64,000 nucleotides of DNA, taken from contig OX393581.1 of the NCBI GenBank assembly GCA_947652605.1, positions 14,388,640 to 14,452,639 of the forward strand. Direction: 5' to 3'. Position numbers and translations under genes: made by a program. This DNA is from Elmis aenea. Its lineage: Eukaryota; Arthropoda; Insecta; Coleoptera; Elmidae. The notes under the pieces are model-generated. The model was not told where the DNA came from. It saw nothing but the letters and a program-made list of their open reading frames with translations, and ran no database searches. This document shows, piece by piece, positions 1 through 11,161 of this stretch. Position 1 is the stretch's first letter. The number at the start of each line of letters is the position of its first letter.

Positions 1-918
1 TGTACACAAAACTAATTGGAGGGAATCCACAATTAACCACGATTCTAACGTCAAATTGTATTGCATCCACCAATAGCCAAAAAAATGTAGAACATAATAA
101 TATAGGTACTTTTTTGTTTCTCTTTTAGAGATCGCCTAAAAGTCACTCGACCGGTGACACAACGCACCAACTTTTAGAAGAAAAATAGTGACTCTGGCTG
201 GCAAAAACTTAACCTCTATGACAGACGAAAACTAGCAATGTAGGTAGGGAGGTGGATGTAAATGAACATTGGCACACGCGCTTAGGGCGATATATAACAA
301 AAATTGAATAAACTATATGCACTGTTACAACCTACCCGTGTTACTTTCATCCCCGGTCTCCCCTACTGTAATAATTAGGAAGCAAAAACTTTTCAAAACC
401 TTCTGATTCTATTTTAGTTTTGCTTGTAAAATTTTAATTACCCATGGCACAAAAAGTTTCGTTAAGTTAATAATCGATTTAAACCTCAAAATTGAACCAC
501 TTCTAAAGCTTTTAAATATTGGTATAGAAACACGGGCAAGAATTTTTACAGGTACCTTATTTTTAAAAGGTTTACTTTTCGTTAATAAGTGGTAATATTT
601 TATTCGTAATCCCCTTTATGACTACCAACAAACTAATAATAGTAATCAAAATAAACAAAATCGTAAACATGTTTAAAACATTATCTCTAACAGCGCACTA
701 CCTACTGCAGAGACAAATAATCAAGTGACCTAGAATCATATTTGTGAAAATTTAAAAAAAAAAAACAAAAGAATAAGAGCAAAGTGCACTAGATTACAAC
801 AGTGTTCCAATCTTAATTATGTTGTATTTTATTATGCAATTATTTAAGTAATGTATCTATAAATAAATACAAATAGATTTCCAAGCAAACTAATGTGTAA
901 TGTGTTTCAATAAAATGA
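1..918. other. non-coding AT-rich DNA, nothing recognised
   Basis: I see no open frame with recognisable content, no RNA gene and no clear repeat ends before the hAT element that starts at 927. Confidence 0.5.
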
Positions 919-926
919 ATGAGACG

Positions 927-2667
927 CAGGGACGGCTCTAGGGTAGTCGGCGCCCTGCTGCGAAGTACTCTTATAGCGCCCCCCCCCCCCTCTATATATA
1001 TTTAAAGACAAAAGTGGCTAATTTTCGGGTAATAAAAATAATAAAAATATAATATTGTTATTAATAATTTAATTTAATATAAATCTTTATAGAGTATGTA
1101 ATGGAATTAATTACATAAAACACTACATAAGTAGGTACTAAGTAGTATACTTAAAACAAAACGGATTTACTCTTATTATAAATTCTTAAATTCTTAACAA
1201 AATAAAATTTATAAGCAAACATAATATTAAAATTTTACTTTTCTGGCTTTTATGCTAGCAAATTTATCTATAATTTCTTTATTTATTTATAAAAAAATTC
1301 GTAGAACAATGGTTACATTTTCAAATACACACTCCAAATTGTTGGCACAAATAAAATTTAATATGTCAATTGTATCTGAATAAGTATTAAGATCTACCAA
1401 GTCACCAAAAAACCTTTAATTCATCAAATAATTCTAATGCACTTAAATCCTTGTCTGTACCATCCGTAAGCATACTTCCGATATTGTTACAATGTTTTCT
1501 AAAAATTTCTTTGTCCATATTTTTTATCTCTTTGATATTGTAAAAAAATTAAAATTATCATTGTGATTTTTAAGTTGGCTAAATCTTTCTTCTAAAGAGT
1601 TCAGTACTGTAGTATTTAAAATAACATTGAAAAAAAGATATTTTAAATTTATCTTTAGGACCAATCGGTGTTTCATCGGCAGATTCGTAACTAAATTGTT
1701 TCTTTATATTACGTCTTCGTACATTTTTTGACGGAATAAATTTTGGTGCAATTTTTAACTCTGTAGCTAGTTCTTTTGCAGATTCTAAAATTTCATTAAA
1801 ACCTTTATCAGTTCTTAATTCCTTTATGAAACATATTAATTCGTCTAATGCAACTAATGCACTTTTTAAATGTTGCTTAGCACCTTGTAAAATTTTACTT
1901 AACACATTTAATCTGTTAAATACTTCATACTATAAAATAGTAGAACAAATACATTTAAAATTTTTAATTTTTTTAGCTAAACTTTGTGCCTCATGTCGAC
2001 TTTGTAGTCGTTATTATTATTATCAAAAATGTCTATTAATGCGTCGTATATTTTCGTATCTTAATGGTCGCAGTGCTTCAACTCTAGATTCCAATCTAGT
2101 TGCAGATGAAGGTTTTAATGTTAATTTTGATAAATTCTTTTTTAAAATGTCCCACCTTTTAGTAGAACTACAAAAAAAAAATTAAAGTTCTTGAATAAAG
2201 CCAAAAAAAAACTAATTGTTTCGACATTCATTTTTGCGGCATCGTTCACAACTAAATTCAACGAATGCGCAGGCACGGAATAAAGAAAGCCCTGGGATTT
2301 AAATTTTGAATATGCTTTTGAACTCCTTTATTTTTACCTGTCATATTTGCGCCGTTATCGTAGCCTTGTCCTCTCATATCACTTATATTTAAATTGAAAT
2401 CACAGAGCTTTGCCCACTCTCTGATTAGCCGAGTTCTGTGTTGGCGCGCGGTTCAAGTTTAGCCTCATCTATACTGGCACGTGTTTTAAATTTATTTTTA
2501 TACTAGCTTATTTAAAATAAAATTCATTTTGACATTAAATTTGGTTGACATTTTAAAATTTTAAAAACAGCACACATTTTATTTAAAGAAATAATCTTGT
2601 AAGGCGCCCCCTTAAGGGGGCGCCCTGATGCTGTGCATCACTTGCATCATGCCTTGGGCCGGCCCTG
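927..2667 (-). mobile_element. hAT DNA transposon (ZMYM1-like), 1741 bp, intact ends
   Basis: The ends are imperfect inverted repeats: left cagggacggctctaggg, and the right end reads cagggccggcccaagg on the opposite strand. The element is flanked by a perfect 8-bp duplication, atgagacg, at 919-926 and 2668-2675. Eight-bp duplications with CAGGG-type ends are the hAT signature. Next to the termini lie C/G-rich subterminal blocks: a run of ten C at about 980, and a 22-bp perfect palindrome at 2603-2624. The interior carries a decayed transposase on the minus strand. The element is too short for a full hAT transposase, so it is an internally deleted copy whose identical target duplication suggests fairly recent insertion. 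Confidence 0.93.
1385..2425 (-). pseudogene. hAT transposase remnant, ZMYM1/DUF4371 type
   Basis: Minus-strand translation around 2410-2300 gives SDMRGQGYDNGANMTGK, the DUF4371 motif of hAT transposases related to ZMYM1 (the family usually has RGQGYDGAANMSG). Further downstream an open stretch at 1905-1579 contains ELATELKIAPKF and RRNIKKQFSYESADE, the family's linker before the dimerisation region. Minus-strand fragments near 1500-1320 (DLVDLNTYSDTIDI, NVTIVLRIFL) match the start of the C-terminal dimerisation region, which then breaks off. Stops, frame changes and deletions separate these blocks, so no active protein can be made. The assignment rests on motif recall, not an alignment. Confidence 0.85.
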
Positions 2668-2675
2668 ATGAGACG

Positions 2676-3899
2676 CAAGATACTGGATTTAGGTTAAAAT
2701 GTTAAAAAAAGTTTTATACTGTGATTTATTTAGGTCGAAACATTTTTGTATTCTGCATTTTGCTGACTTATTCTAAATGGACAAAAATACTACAACAAAG
2801 TTTAATTAAAATGTTAAAAGGGCGGTGTTGTGTCATACTTTTATTTATATGTAGTAAACACTAAAAACTATTGATGTACCTACACGTAAAAATAATCATT
2901 TTTGTTTAATGGTAAACAAAGATTCAGGTAACGCCTTTATTATTCTAAAGTTTATTTCTCAAACTCACAAAAATACTTACGTGAGATCTTGATTTTTTAA
3001 ATCGGATTTTTCCATTTATTTTTGGGTCACTTCCAAAACTTTAAAACAGATTTGTAATTAACTCAAAATGGTACACAATTATATCCATCTAACGCACTTT
3101 ATAAATCGTGTAGTTTAGAGGACGAAAAAAAATATATAGAGCAACTCCCTATTATACTACTTTTAAAGTACACTTTTAAAAACTGAAGCTAAACTGTCCT
3201 ATTAAATAAATACCTACAGTAGTTTTTTTTGCCATTTGACCGATTTTATATCTCTATTAATATGTTGCTCATAATGAGTATCGAAATTTAGACTGATTTA
3301 TCAGATAAATGCAACCTACAGTTTGCGCGTCACTACAAAATTTTAAATAATTATTTGAACTTCAATAACTTCATTCAAGTCGGTTGTGTAACACCGTGAT
3401 TTTCTAATACCTTAACACATGTTAAAATAAAAAAAAGAATTTAAACTACTAACAGTTAATTACAAGTTTGATGAAAACCTAAAAATTGCAGCCAATTTTT
3501 TTTGCCACATTGAAAAAAAAGTTGTTCAGTAATAATATATTATTTCGCAAGAAAATGTGGAAAAACCCTTGTCAATCCCGTTTTCGTCGACACGCGAACT
3601 AACCTAATAACACAATTAGTCACCTTGAAAAGCAGACATAAGTAATTTAATAATTAAATCATTAACAAACTAATAAATGTCGATGGCCATTTAACGAGAT
3701 TTTAATATACAGCGAAACCTCTATATTCGTCATTAATAAAAATTTATTTAAAAAATCCGACTGACGAATTATGAATCGAACGAATATCAAACGAGATTTT
3801 TCCAAAGCAATTAGTTCAAATTGGAATGATCCGTTTCCAGCTCCAAGTCTGATCCATTAAAATTTAAAAAAGTTAATCAGATTTTACCTTTACTGAGAA
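2676..3899. other. non-coding AT-rich DNA
   Basis: Nothing recognised between the hAT and the first fold-back element. There are no open frames of note. Confidence 0.5.
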
Positions 3900-4879
3900 G
3901 CTGTCATGGCAGAAGCTGAAGGGGAGGTAAGGAATTATTGTTGAAAAGTTACACCCTCTTAAAGGGGAGCGTAAAATTATGTTTTTATTTTATTTCTCAA
4001 ATTTGGATAAATGTAGGATGATATTTGGTCGATGATTTATACTTTTTAAAAGGTTTCCCATAGTAATATTTAAAATCATCTGCCACCTTCACAGGGGGCT
4101 GAAAAGTGCGACGCCTATTGGGTTTTTTTTTCAGAACTTTATGGGGGGTAAAATTTTGCAATTTATAAATCTTTGTTTGAAAGCTTGATTTGTTTAGAAA
4201 CTTTTTTTTTCTTTAACTTTTCTCGTAAAACCTACAATTTTTAAGTAAAAAATAAAATAAGTAAACATGAGCCATCAAATATTCCAATATAAAACTATTC
4301 ATTTTTGTGATTGCCATGGTTTGTTTTTGTTCATATTAAGTAGGATTGACGGGTGTTTTAGCGTTGTCGCCACGCAAACGTCAAAATGAATTACACCCGT
4401 CAATTCTACCCATTATGAACATAAAAATGAATCGTTTTATATTGGAATATTTGATGGTCCATGTTTACTTATTTTATTTTTTACTTAAAAATTGTAGGTT
4501 TTACGAGAAAAGTTAAGGAAAAAAAAAGTTTCTAAACAAATCAAGCTAAAATCATTTTTTTTTTAATTAAAAAATTTAAATCCATCAAAAAGTTCTGATT
4601 AAAAAACCAACAGGGGTCGCACTTTTCAGCCCCCTGTGAAGGTGGGAGATGATTGAAAATATTACTATGGGAAACCTTTTGTATAAAACATGTACCTAAT
4701 ATCTTTGACCTACATTTATCCGAAATTGAGAAATAAGATAAAAACCTAATTGTATCCTTCCCCTTTAGGGGGATGTAACTCCGAAAGGAGTGGTATAAGA
4801 AAAAAAAATTATATGAAAGACCCCCCTTAATTTTTGATAAGGAATCACTTTTTTTGCAATACTTAAGAAACACCCTGTA
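3900..4879. mobile_element. fold-back element, family A, copy 1
   Basis: Two arms of about 400 bp are inverted copies of each other. The left arm near 4070-4115 ('ccaccttcacagggggctga') is mirrored near 4625-4650 ('cagccccctgtgaaggtggg'). The short middle holds a smaller palindrome (gacgggtg ... cacccgtc). The right end is 'aagaaacaccctgta', i.e. TACAGGGTGTTTCTT inward; the left terminus is degraded. Related copies lie at 10295-10690, 22815-23381 and 58399-59402. It encodes nothing convincing, so it is a non-autonomous element; the TA-type ends suggest Tc1/mariner mobilisation, which is inference. Confidence 0.85.
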
Positions 4880-5555
4880 GAGGTTCTTCTGTATTGTAAT
4901 TGTAATAAATATTAAAAGTTATAACGATATTATCTATTAACGTTTTTACACCTAACGAATCCAGAGACACATTAATACCAGATTTTTAAAGAAATAAGAC
5001 TTACCACTCCATTAATTTTCGCGATATCGTCCTATCCCATAGCAATCCTGAAAAGAAAGCAAAATATAAATAAAACACACTTACATTAAAAGAACGTTGC
5101 TTCTATCAACAATTCGCACGAAATGAAAGTACAGTCATCAAGCAAATTCCACATATCATGCAATCCTTGATAAAATTATGAACTAACAAAAAATATTCCC
5201 GTAAAATTAAACATTTTTAAGAATATTGCACGTCACTGCCTAATGTCAACACCTCATAAAAAGATGGATAAAGATGCTGGTTTCACGTAATTGCAAAATT
5301 AATGTAATAGTTTCGTTCAACAATGTTATCTTGTTAGTTGTGCTCATATGGGATAAGAAATTTACACACAAAGAGATATTTGTGGTAGTTTTGTAAATGA
5401 GTACGTCAGCGGGTGCTATAAATATCGATAGAGATATGTTTGAAGACGTACTTGCGTATAAATGTCGCTAATTAAAAGAGTGTACAGCAACAACTTGGGC
5501 AATCAAAGTAACTACATACAATGATTAGAATTCAGGAATAAATGCATTTGGATAT
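4880..5555. other. non-coding DNA
   Basis: No gene, RNA or repeat ends recognised. Confidence 0.5.
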
Positions 5556-5623
5556 ATTTCCTAAAACTAAAATAACACAAAAATTCTTATTTTTGTTCTT
5601 TCCTTGTAACTGCTGGACTAAGG

Positions 5624-6305
5624 GCCGTTCTTACCACCGCCTGTTAAGTTGCTGTTAGCGGTAAGCGGCAGTTAACAAGAATTTTGTTCCTACCACCTCC
5701 TGTTATGTATTAACTGTCGGTTAAAATGGTCCTAACGGCAACCGGTACTTTTCCTTGCCGTTAATGTCTAACTGCCAGTTTAGTGCAGAAACCTAACCTC
5801 AAAATCTATTTATTTTGTGGCGTTGCACAAGCGTTGTGCAGTTTATTTTGTGTGTCGTGTACAGGGTGAAAACAAAATTAAAATGAGTGAGGACAAAGAA
5901 ATTAATAAAATGCAAGAAATAGAGGAGATTGGAGATTTAGTCTTTTTATTTCCTATTAGAGGAGAACGCATTTTGAGAAGTAGGAAAGATCATTTTATTT
6001 TAAACAGTGATGAGGAGTTTATAAAAAGATTCCGCATTTCAAAAGAATATGTAATGAATTTGCTTCAAAAAATAAATGGCTTGATCAAACCATCTAGTGA
6101 AAGAAACCAAGCTGTGTCTGCAATGAATAGATTGCTTTTAACATTGAGATTTTTTGCAACAGGCAATATGTTATTAACCGTTGCGGATTTCAGTGGTATG
6201 TCAGTTCAGTCTGCATCTGAGTTTGTGTGGTTAGTGAGTCGTGCAATATGTACTTTACGAAAAGAAATTATAAAAATGCCAGCAAATGCAGCAGAAATCA
6301 GAGGG
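5624..6305 (+). mobile_element. PIF/Harbinger transposon fragment, 5' half
   Basis: It begins 'gggccgttcttaccaccgcc' right after 'taa', consistent with a Harbinger-type terminal repeat and 3-bp target site. It includes a short internal repeat of the motif 'accaccgcctgtta/accacctcctgtta' (about 5635 and 5693). The 3' end and any right terminal repeat are missing: the sequence passes directly back into family G DNA near 6305, so the 3' half is deleted. Confidence 0.75.
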
Positions 6306-6310
6306 TTATA
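5883..6310 (+). pseudogene. Harbinger transposase, N-terminal fragment (HARBI1-like)
   Basis: About 140 codons are open from the Met at 5883; an upstream in-frame ATG at 5817 is also possible. The fragment matches the N-terminal portion of PIF/Harbinger transposases: FIKRFRISKEYVMNLLQKI, then LLLTLRFFATGNMLLTVAD, FSGMSVQSASEFVWLVSRAI. These are the helical and DNA-binding-like region upstream of the DDE nuclease. Every DDE residue lies in the missing part. After about residue 140 the frame runs into family G sequence (RGLYIFSNQ) and stops at 6374. It cannot be catalytic. The frame is free of stops, so it decayed by deletion rather than point mutation, and a DNA-binding-only product is conceivable but unsupported. 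Confidence 0.85.
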
Positions 6311-6882
6311 TATTTTTTCAAATCAAATTTGTATTCACTATTCAGCATCAACTTATGCAACTTCCCCAAATTAATCTACTCTCTCCAGATTTGGGTGAAC
6401 CCCACATTTAGGACACCAGGGTGGAACAAATTCGAATGTTCTACAAAGTATCTCGGTTACCGTAATAGTTGGTGAAAATCTGATATGGGTCTCTTGGGTT
6501 ATTTTTTTGAGAAAAGAACGCTTATGTAATTAGATTTCTTACATTGCTTTCCATTCTGGTACTACAGAAGAAAATAGAAATTTTACCTTTCTGAAAATTT
6601 GCTATAACTTCTTTATTTATTGAAATAGAACAAAATGTTATAGAGATTTTTTATACACATTTTTATGAAATTTTAAAAAATTACAGTTTTTTTGCGACCT
6701 TGACCTTCAAAGTGTGCAGCAAACATATATTTTTTTAAATAGAAACCCTAGTTGGCCACGACTTTATATGAAAGACAATTTTTTAGCTTTTTAAAAATAT
6801 ATAGTTTTATATATTTGTTGCAAAAAAAAGGAAACGAGATATGGCTTATTTTGTAAAATCTTATTCAGAACTTAAAGGAATT

Positions 6883-7845
6883 TAAGCAGAAGTTCCACAA
6901 GGAAGCGTACTAGGTCCGGTCCTATACCTATTGTATACATGTGACATTCCAAAGTTAAAAAACAATACTATAGCGACCATCGCTGACGACACGGCTATTT
7001 TAGCAGTAGGAAGAAACAATACAGAACTATCCGAGAAATTACAAGCAGCTGCCAATCAGATCAACAACTGGACAAAAACATGGCGTATAAAGTTTATTGA
7101 AACTAAGTCAGTACAACAAGAGAAATGAACATGTACCAATCAAATACCATAATCCAACACAGCAAAATACTTAGGTATTACATTGGACGCTAAGCTACGC
7201 TGGAAGGCTTATGTCAAAAAGAAATGGGAAGAAATAGGTATCAAATATAAAAATAATGTACTGGCTAATCGGGAGGAATTCCTCTCTGTCCCTACATAAT
7301 GTCCCTACATAATAAACTTTTGCTTTACAAGCAAATTTTAAAACCTGTATGGACACATGAGATACAGCTATGAGGATGCACCAAACAGAGTAATATTCAG
7401 ATCAAACAGAGATTCCAGAACAAAACACTGAGGAACATCGCTGATGCACCCTGGTACTGCAGAAATAGTGACATACATCGGGACCTCAACATGGACACTG
7501 TAATCGACACAATTAAGAAGTTTGCCAAGAGCCACGAAGAAAGGCTCCATCAACATGTAAACGTCGAGGCGATCCAGCTCCTGGATACTACAGGATTATT
7601 AAGAAGACTCTAAAGGGTTAAATCTTTTGAGTCAGTTTAAGCAAAAGTTTAAAGCAGAGACTGTGCGGTAGTGTGCACGTTCATAATTAGTGTACTTATA
7701 TATTAGCAAACTAAGGAATACTATTGGGTAAACCTTAGACTAATTTTGAACATTATTAATTTAGGCTAGAATTAAACTGCTTATTGGTCTCAAAGACCAG
7801 ATTGCATTGCCATGAACTCTACTAGGGTTTAAATTATTTTTTTTT
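6883..7845 (+). mobile_element. Jockey-clade LINE fragment, 5'-truncated
   Basis: The 3' part of a non-LTR retrotransposon, starting inside the reverse transcriptase and ending in a T/A-rich tail at about 7838-7850. It is inserted in the middle of family F. The 5' truncation is typical of target-primed reverse transcription. Confidence 0.85.
6886..7612 (+). pseudogene. Jockey-type reverse transcriptase C-terminal remnant
   Basis: Translation gives AEVPQGSVLGPVLYLLYTCD, then ATIADDTAILA, where the catalytic FADD box has become IADD, and INNWTKTWRIKF. After frame changes it continues with RFQNKTLRNIADAPWY and RNSDIHRDLNMDTV, the conserved tail after the reverse transcriptase in Jockey elements. 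Stops and frameshifts (for example after 7128) break it. The change at the first position of the FADD box adds to the evidence for an old, dead copy. Confidence 0.88.
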
Positions 7846-7910
7846 AAAGAAAGATTTTCGCCAACTATTACGGTAACCGAGATAAATTCGAATTTGGTCC
7901 ACCCTGTATA

Positions 7911-8090
7911 TCTAAAAATGATAATAACGCAAAAAATAGTTATTCTTCCCTAATAACTAATAGCTGGACTAAGAAGGCTATGAAACATTTTTATCAAATT
8001 TGTATTCAGCATTAAGTTATGCAAATTCCTCAAATTAAAGACTCTCTTAAGATTTGCGTGATCCCCACATTTAGGGCACCCTGTATATAC
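7911..8090. mobile_element. MITE family G, copy 2
   Basis: An uninterrupted copy of the sequence split at 5556-6411, ending 'ccccacatttagggcaccctgta'. It directly abuts the right end of family F, so G-F-G forms a direct-repeat sandwich. Confidence 0.65.
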
Positions 8091-9265
8091 CAATTACGAT
8101 ATTATTGTAAAAAGTATTGTTTATGACTTTTTAAATTTGATTGTGCTACTTTATTGAAACGCATAAGTTGAATTTAATTTTGCATCCAAAAACGTATAAG
8201 CACTAAAATGTTTCATTAATATTCAACTGTTGGAGCGAGCACATCGAACCTAAAATGCCACCCATGATCGATCTACGTCTAAAAATTAAGAATTCATAGT
8301 CTAACAACTCGACAATTTAAATAATGAAATACGCGTAATGACTACTGCGTTCTTTCAAACTCATTATAGAACATGTTTGATAGAAGTATTAATTATAATT
8401 GTAGATGCTTTGTACTTGTTCGTAAATAATACAGCATTTTACAAGTTTTTTTAAATGTAAATTAAACATTTTTATAAAGAAAGTCATTTAATTAAAATAC
8501 ACTTCGTTAAAACTAAAAAAAAAAACATGCTTACTGAAAACTATTAAAGTAGCAGGGTTTTACTTACCTAACGTCTTTGGTAACAAGAATATTCAATAGA
8601 AATTACTAACAATGCAGTATTGAATTGGTTAAATTCTTAAAGGTACTAACTTATATGTATTAAATATTACGTCCTACATGTATATTTTTCACTATCTCTT
8701 AAGATTTGGAAACCTTCGAATTGGTCTGTATTAATTTTTTTTTTTGGTTCGTCTGCGCTGGTTGCAGTTTTTTTACAAATCTGATTCATGAATGTTAAGA
8801 ATGGACCCCATTTTTTTTTTAATGATGATGGAGTGGCCTTGGAAATTAACCATTTTGGACCTATCAGTGTTACAATAATTAATAATTGATTTTCAGTTAA
8901 AATGAAATGAGAGGGAATAGACAGGGTAACACATTTGTCGCAATGGGGTCCGTCATGGCTGTTTTTTTTACACACAAAACTGGACTAATCGGAAAACATG
9001 GGTTGACATACAAGGGAGAGAGAACATAGGAGAATGATAGCGTATGATTCCGAGTTATAGATCGATATCGGAGTATTCTAAGAAATTATTTATCTTTAAT
9101 ACCCCATTTAAATACCAAATAAACCATGTTCATCTCAGTTAATGGCAAAACCAACTAGAAAATACGAAGTGGGTCTAAAAATATTGGTTGCCCACTATCA
9201 TTAAATTTTTATAAGACAAATAAAAATTTAAAAAATACATAAGTGGAAAAAAGATACAATTAAAA
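8091..9265. other. non-coding DNA
   Basis: No recognised gene. A 102-codon minus-strand open frame at 8667-8975 has no family resemblance that I can name and lies in low-complexity sequence. Confidence 0.4.
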
Positions 9266-9267
9266 GC

Positions 9268-9410
9268 AGGGACTGAGAACCGAACGAAAACAAAAACGTT
9301 TAACGAAATTAACCGAAATTTTTATAAGAACGAAAACGAAATTATAATTTTCGTTCAAGAAAGAAAACGAAATAAATAATTTCTTAAACCGGATTTAACC
9401 GGTTTTGTCA
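9268..9410. repeat. AACCG-rich repeat, relic of a hAT-like element
   Basis: Begins 'cagggactgagaaccgaac' and runs through AACG/AACCGG words to 'aaccggttttgtcac'. It resembles the intact element at 10696-11153 in word content, but no right end is visible. A weaker relative is at 37235-37380. Confidence 0.5.
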
Positions 9411-9510
9411 CTATTTAATTTTTATTTATCAAACACAAACGCGAATTTTTCGTCTATGCTGGGGTGGGAAGACTTCCACAAGACAGTAAAATATTTTACT
9501 TTTCTCCATG

Positions 9511-10256
9511 TACAGTGTGGTCTATTTTCGATGCCCATACAGGGTATCTCGGTTATTATCAGAGATAGAAAAAAACTAAATACATAAACTCGATTTATTT
9601 TTTCGAGAGAAATTTATTGCCGCAAACAGATTTTTAATATCTTTTTTAATTTTCGAAATATAGCCAAAAACCGATTTTTGGCACTTTTCAAAAATGTTAA
9701 ATATCTCGTTTAAACGAAAAGATAGAGAAAAACTTTAAAGACATTTTTTGCATGGTTTTTTGTCCTTAATAAGATGGCGATGTTCAATTTTTTTTTACTC
9801 ATACAAATATTGATATATTACACCTAACTTTCTTATTTTAAATGACAACCATAGTTGGCTTTGACATGAATCAAAAGTTTATTTTTTGCGTTTTTCAAAA
9901 ATATATAATTTCCCTATGGTTGCCATTTAAAATAAGAAAGTTAGGTGCAATATATCGGCATTGATATAAGTAAAAAACAATTGAACATCGCTATCTTATT
10001 AAGCACAAAAAATCATGCGAAAAATGTCTTAAAAGTTTTTTTCTATCTTCTCGTTTAAACGAGATATTTAACATTTTTGAAAAGTGCCAAAAATCGGTTT
10101 TTGGCTATATTTCGAAAATTAAAAAAGATATCAAAAATCTGTTTACGGCAATAAATTTCTCTCGAAAAAATAAATCGAGTTTATGTATTTAGTTTTTTCT
10201 ATCTCTGATAATAACCGAGATACCCTGTATGGGCATCGAAAATAGACCACCCTGTA
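9511..10256. mobile_element. fold-back element, family B, copy 1
   Basis: Ends 'tacagtgtggtctattttcg' and its inverse 'cgaaaatagaccaccctgta'. The arms run about 340 bp inward with near-perfect complementarity, for example 'ggtatctcggttattatcag' against 'ctgataataaccgagatacc'. The centre carries 'aaccatagttggctttgac' on one arm and 'ccctatggttgcca' on the other. No coding capacity. A second copy is at 37985-38796. Confidence 0.9.
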
Positions 10257-10294
10257 CATAATCAACTTTGTTGCTAATACCTACTTGCAATTTG

Positions 10295-10690
10295 TAGCTT
10301 TTGCAGGAAACTTTAAAGAATAATTAAAGTTTCTCGATAAACTAAGCTTTCAAAGAATTTTTTTTAAATTACAAAATTTCAAGCCTCCAAAAAGTTCTGA
10401 TAAAAAAAACAACAGGGGTCGCACTTTTCAGCCCCTTGTGAAGATTGGAGATAATTAAAAATACTACTATGGGAAACCTTTCAATAAGTATAAAACATCT
10501 ACCAAATATCATTCTCCTACACATCTCCAAGTTTGAGAAATAAAATAAAAACCTAATTTTACCGCTCTTCTTTAGTGTAACTCCGAAAGGAGACGCCTAA
10601 GGGGAAAAAATATACAAAAGCCCCCCCACTTAATTTTCGATAAGGAAACACCCCCCGAAGTTTTTCGCAATATTTAAGAAACACCCTGTA
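10295..10690. mobile_element. fold-back element, family A, half copy 2
   Basis: Only the right arm of family A is present, ending 'aagaaacaccctgta'. The 'cagccccttgtgaag' and 'ctccgaaaggag' blocks match copies 1 and 4. A small hAT inserted immediately after its end at 10696. Confidence 0.8.
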
Positions 10691-10695
10691 TTAAC

Positions 10696-11153
10696 CAGGG
10701 CTAGAAACCGAAAAAAATTTTGGTTAACGGTTAACCGAATTCAAGAACTTTATTTTTATAACGGTTTTTGTTGAAAAACCGGTTTTTTCCGTAAAAACCG
10801 GTTTTGAAAAAACCGGTTAATTTAACCGGTTTTTAACATTATTCAGATTTGGAATGCAAAGTATAAAAAGATATTATCTATTTATAATTTTATAATATTT
10901 GTACAATCAAGTATTCAGTAATTACTTTTGGTAAACTAATCACATTTAATACAGATTTTGTATTTTTTCAAAATAATTTTTATTAAAAAGGGATGTTTAA
11001 AAAACCGGTTTTTTATTATTTTGGTTAAAGGTTACCGTTTTTTTTGCCTTTAAAAATAACGGTTTCGGTTTCGGTTAAAAATCACAATTTTGGACAAAAA
11101 ATAAAGGTTAACCGGTTTTTTAAACCGGTTTAAAAAACCGGTTTCATGCCCTG
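10696..11153. mobile_element. small hAT element rich in AACCGG, 458 bp
   Basis: The ends are cagggctagaaaccg and its partner cggtttcatgccctg. Flanking 8-bp duplication gtattaac at 10688-10695 and 11154-11161 is perfect. The interior is a string of degenerate AACCGGTT words and contains no coding sequence. Its target site overlaps the terminal 'gta' of family A copy 2, so it inserted after that element. Confidence 0.92.
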
Positions 11154-11161
11154 GTATTAAC

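Larger units (their letters stand above)
5556..6411. mobile_element. MITE family G, copy 1, split by a Harbinger insertion
   Basis: The segment 5570-5623 (with 'actgctggactaa') and the segment from about 6306 to 6411 (with 'caaatttgtattca' and 'ccccacatttagg') match, in the same order, the uninterrupted copy at 7911-8090. The intervening 5624-6305 is the Harbinger fragment. The two G copies are direct repeats flanking the family F element at 6412-7910. Confidence 0.7.
6412..7910. mobile_element. fold-back element, family F, interrupted by a Jockey LINE
   Basis: The left end 'cagggtggaacaaattcgaa' is mirrored at the right by 'ttcgaatttggtccaccctg'. The subterminal 'ctcggttaccgtaatagttgg' on the left matches 'ccaactattacggtaaccga' near 7860. 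The inner left arm contains the 'accctagttggccacgac' module at about 6745. The rest of the loop is occupied by the Jockey fragment at 6883-7845. A partial second copy of the family F arm lies at 33061-33166. Confidence 0.8.

Noticed and set aside
1826..2185. Plus-strand 119-codon open frame
   Set aside because: It lies antisense to the hAT transposase remnant and has no family signature.
8667..8975. 102-codon minus-strand frame (ending SEKYTCRT)
   Set aside because: I could not connect it to any family and it includes homopolymer runs; not strong enough to call.
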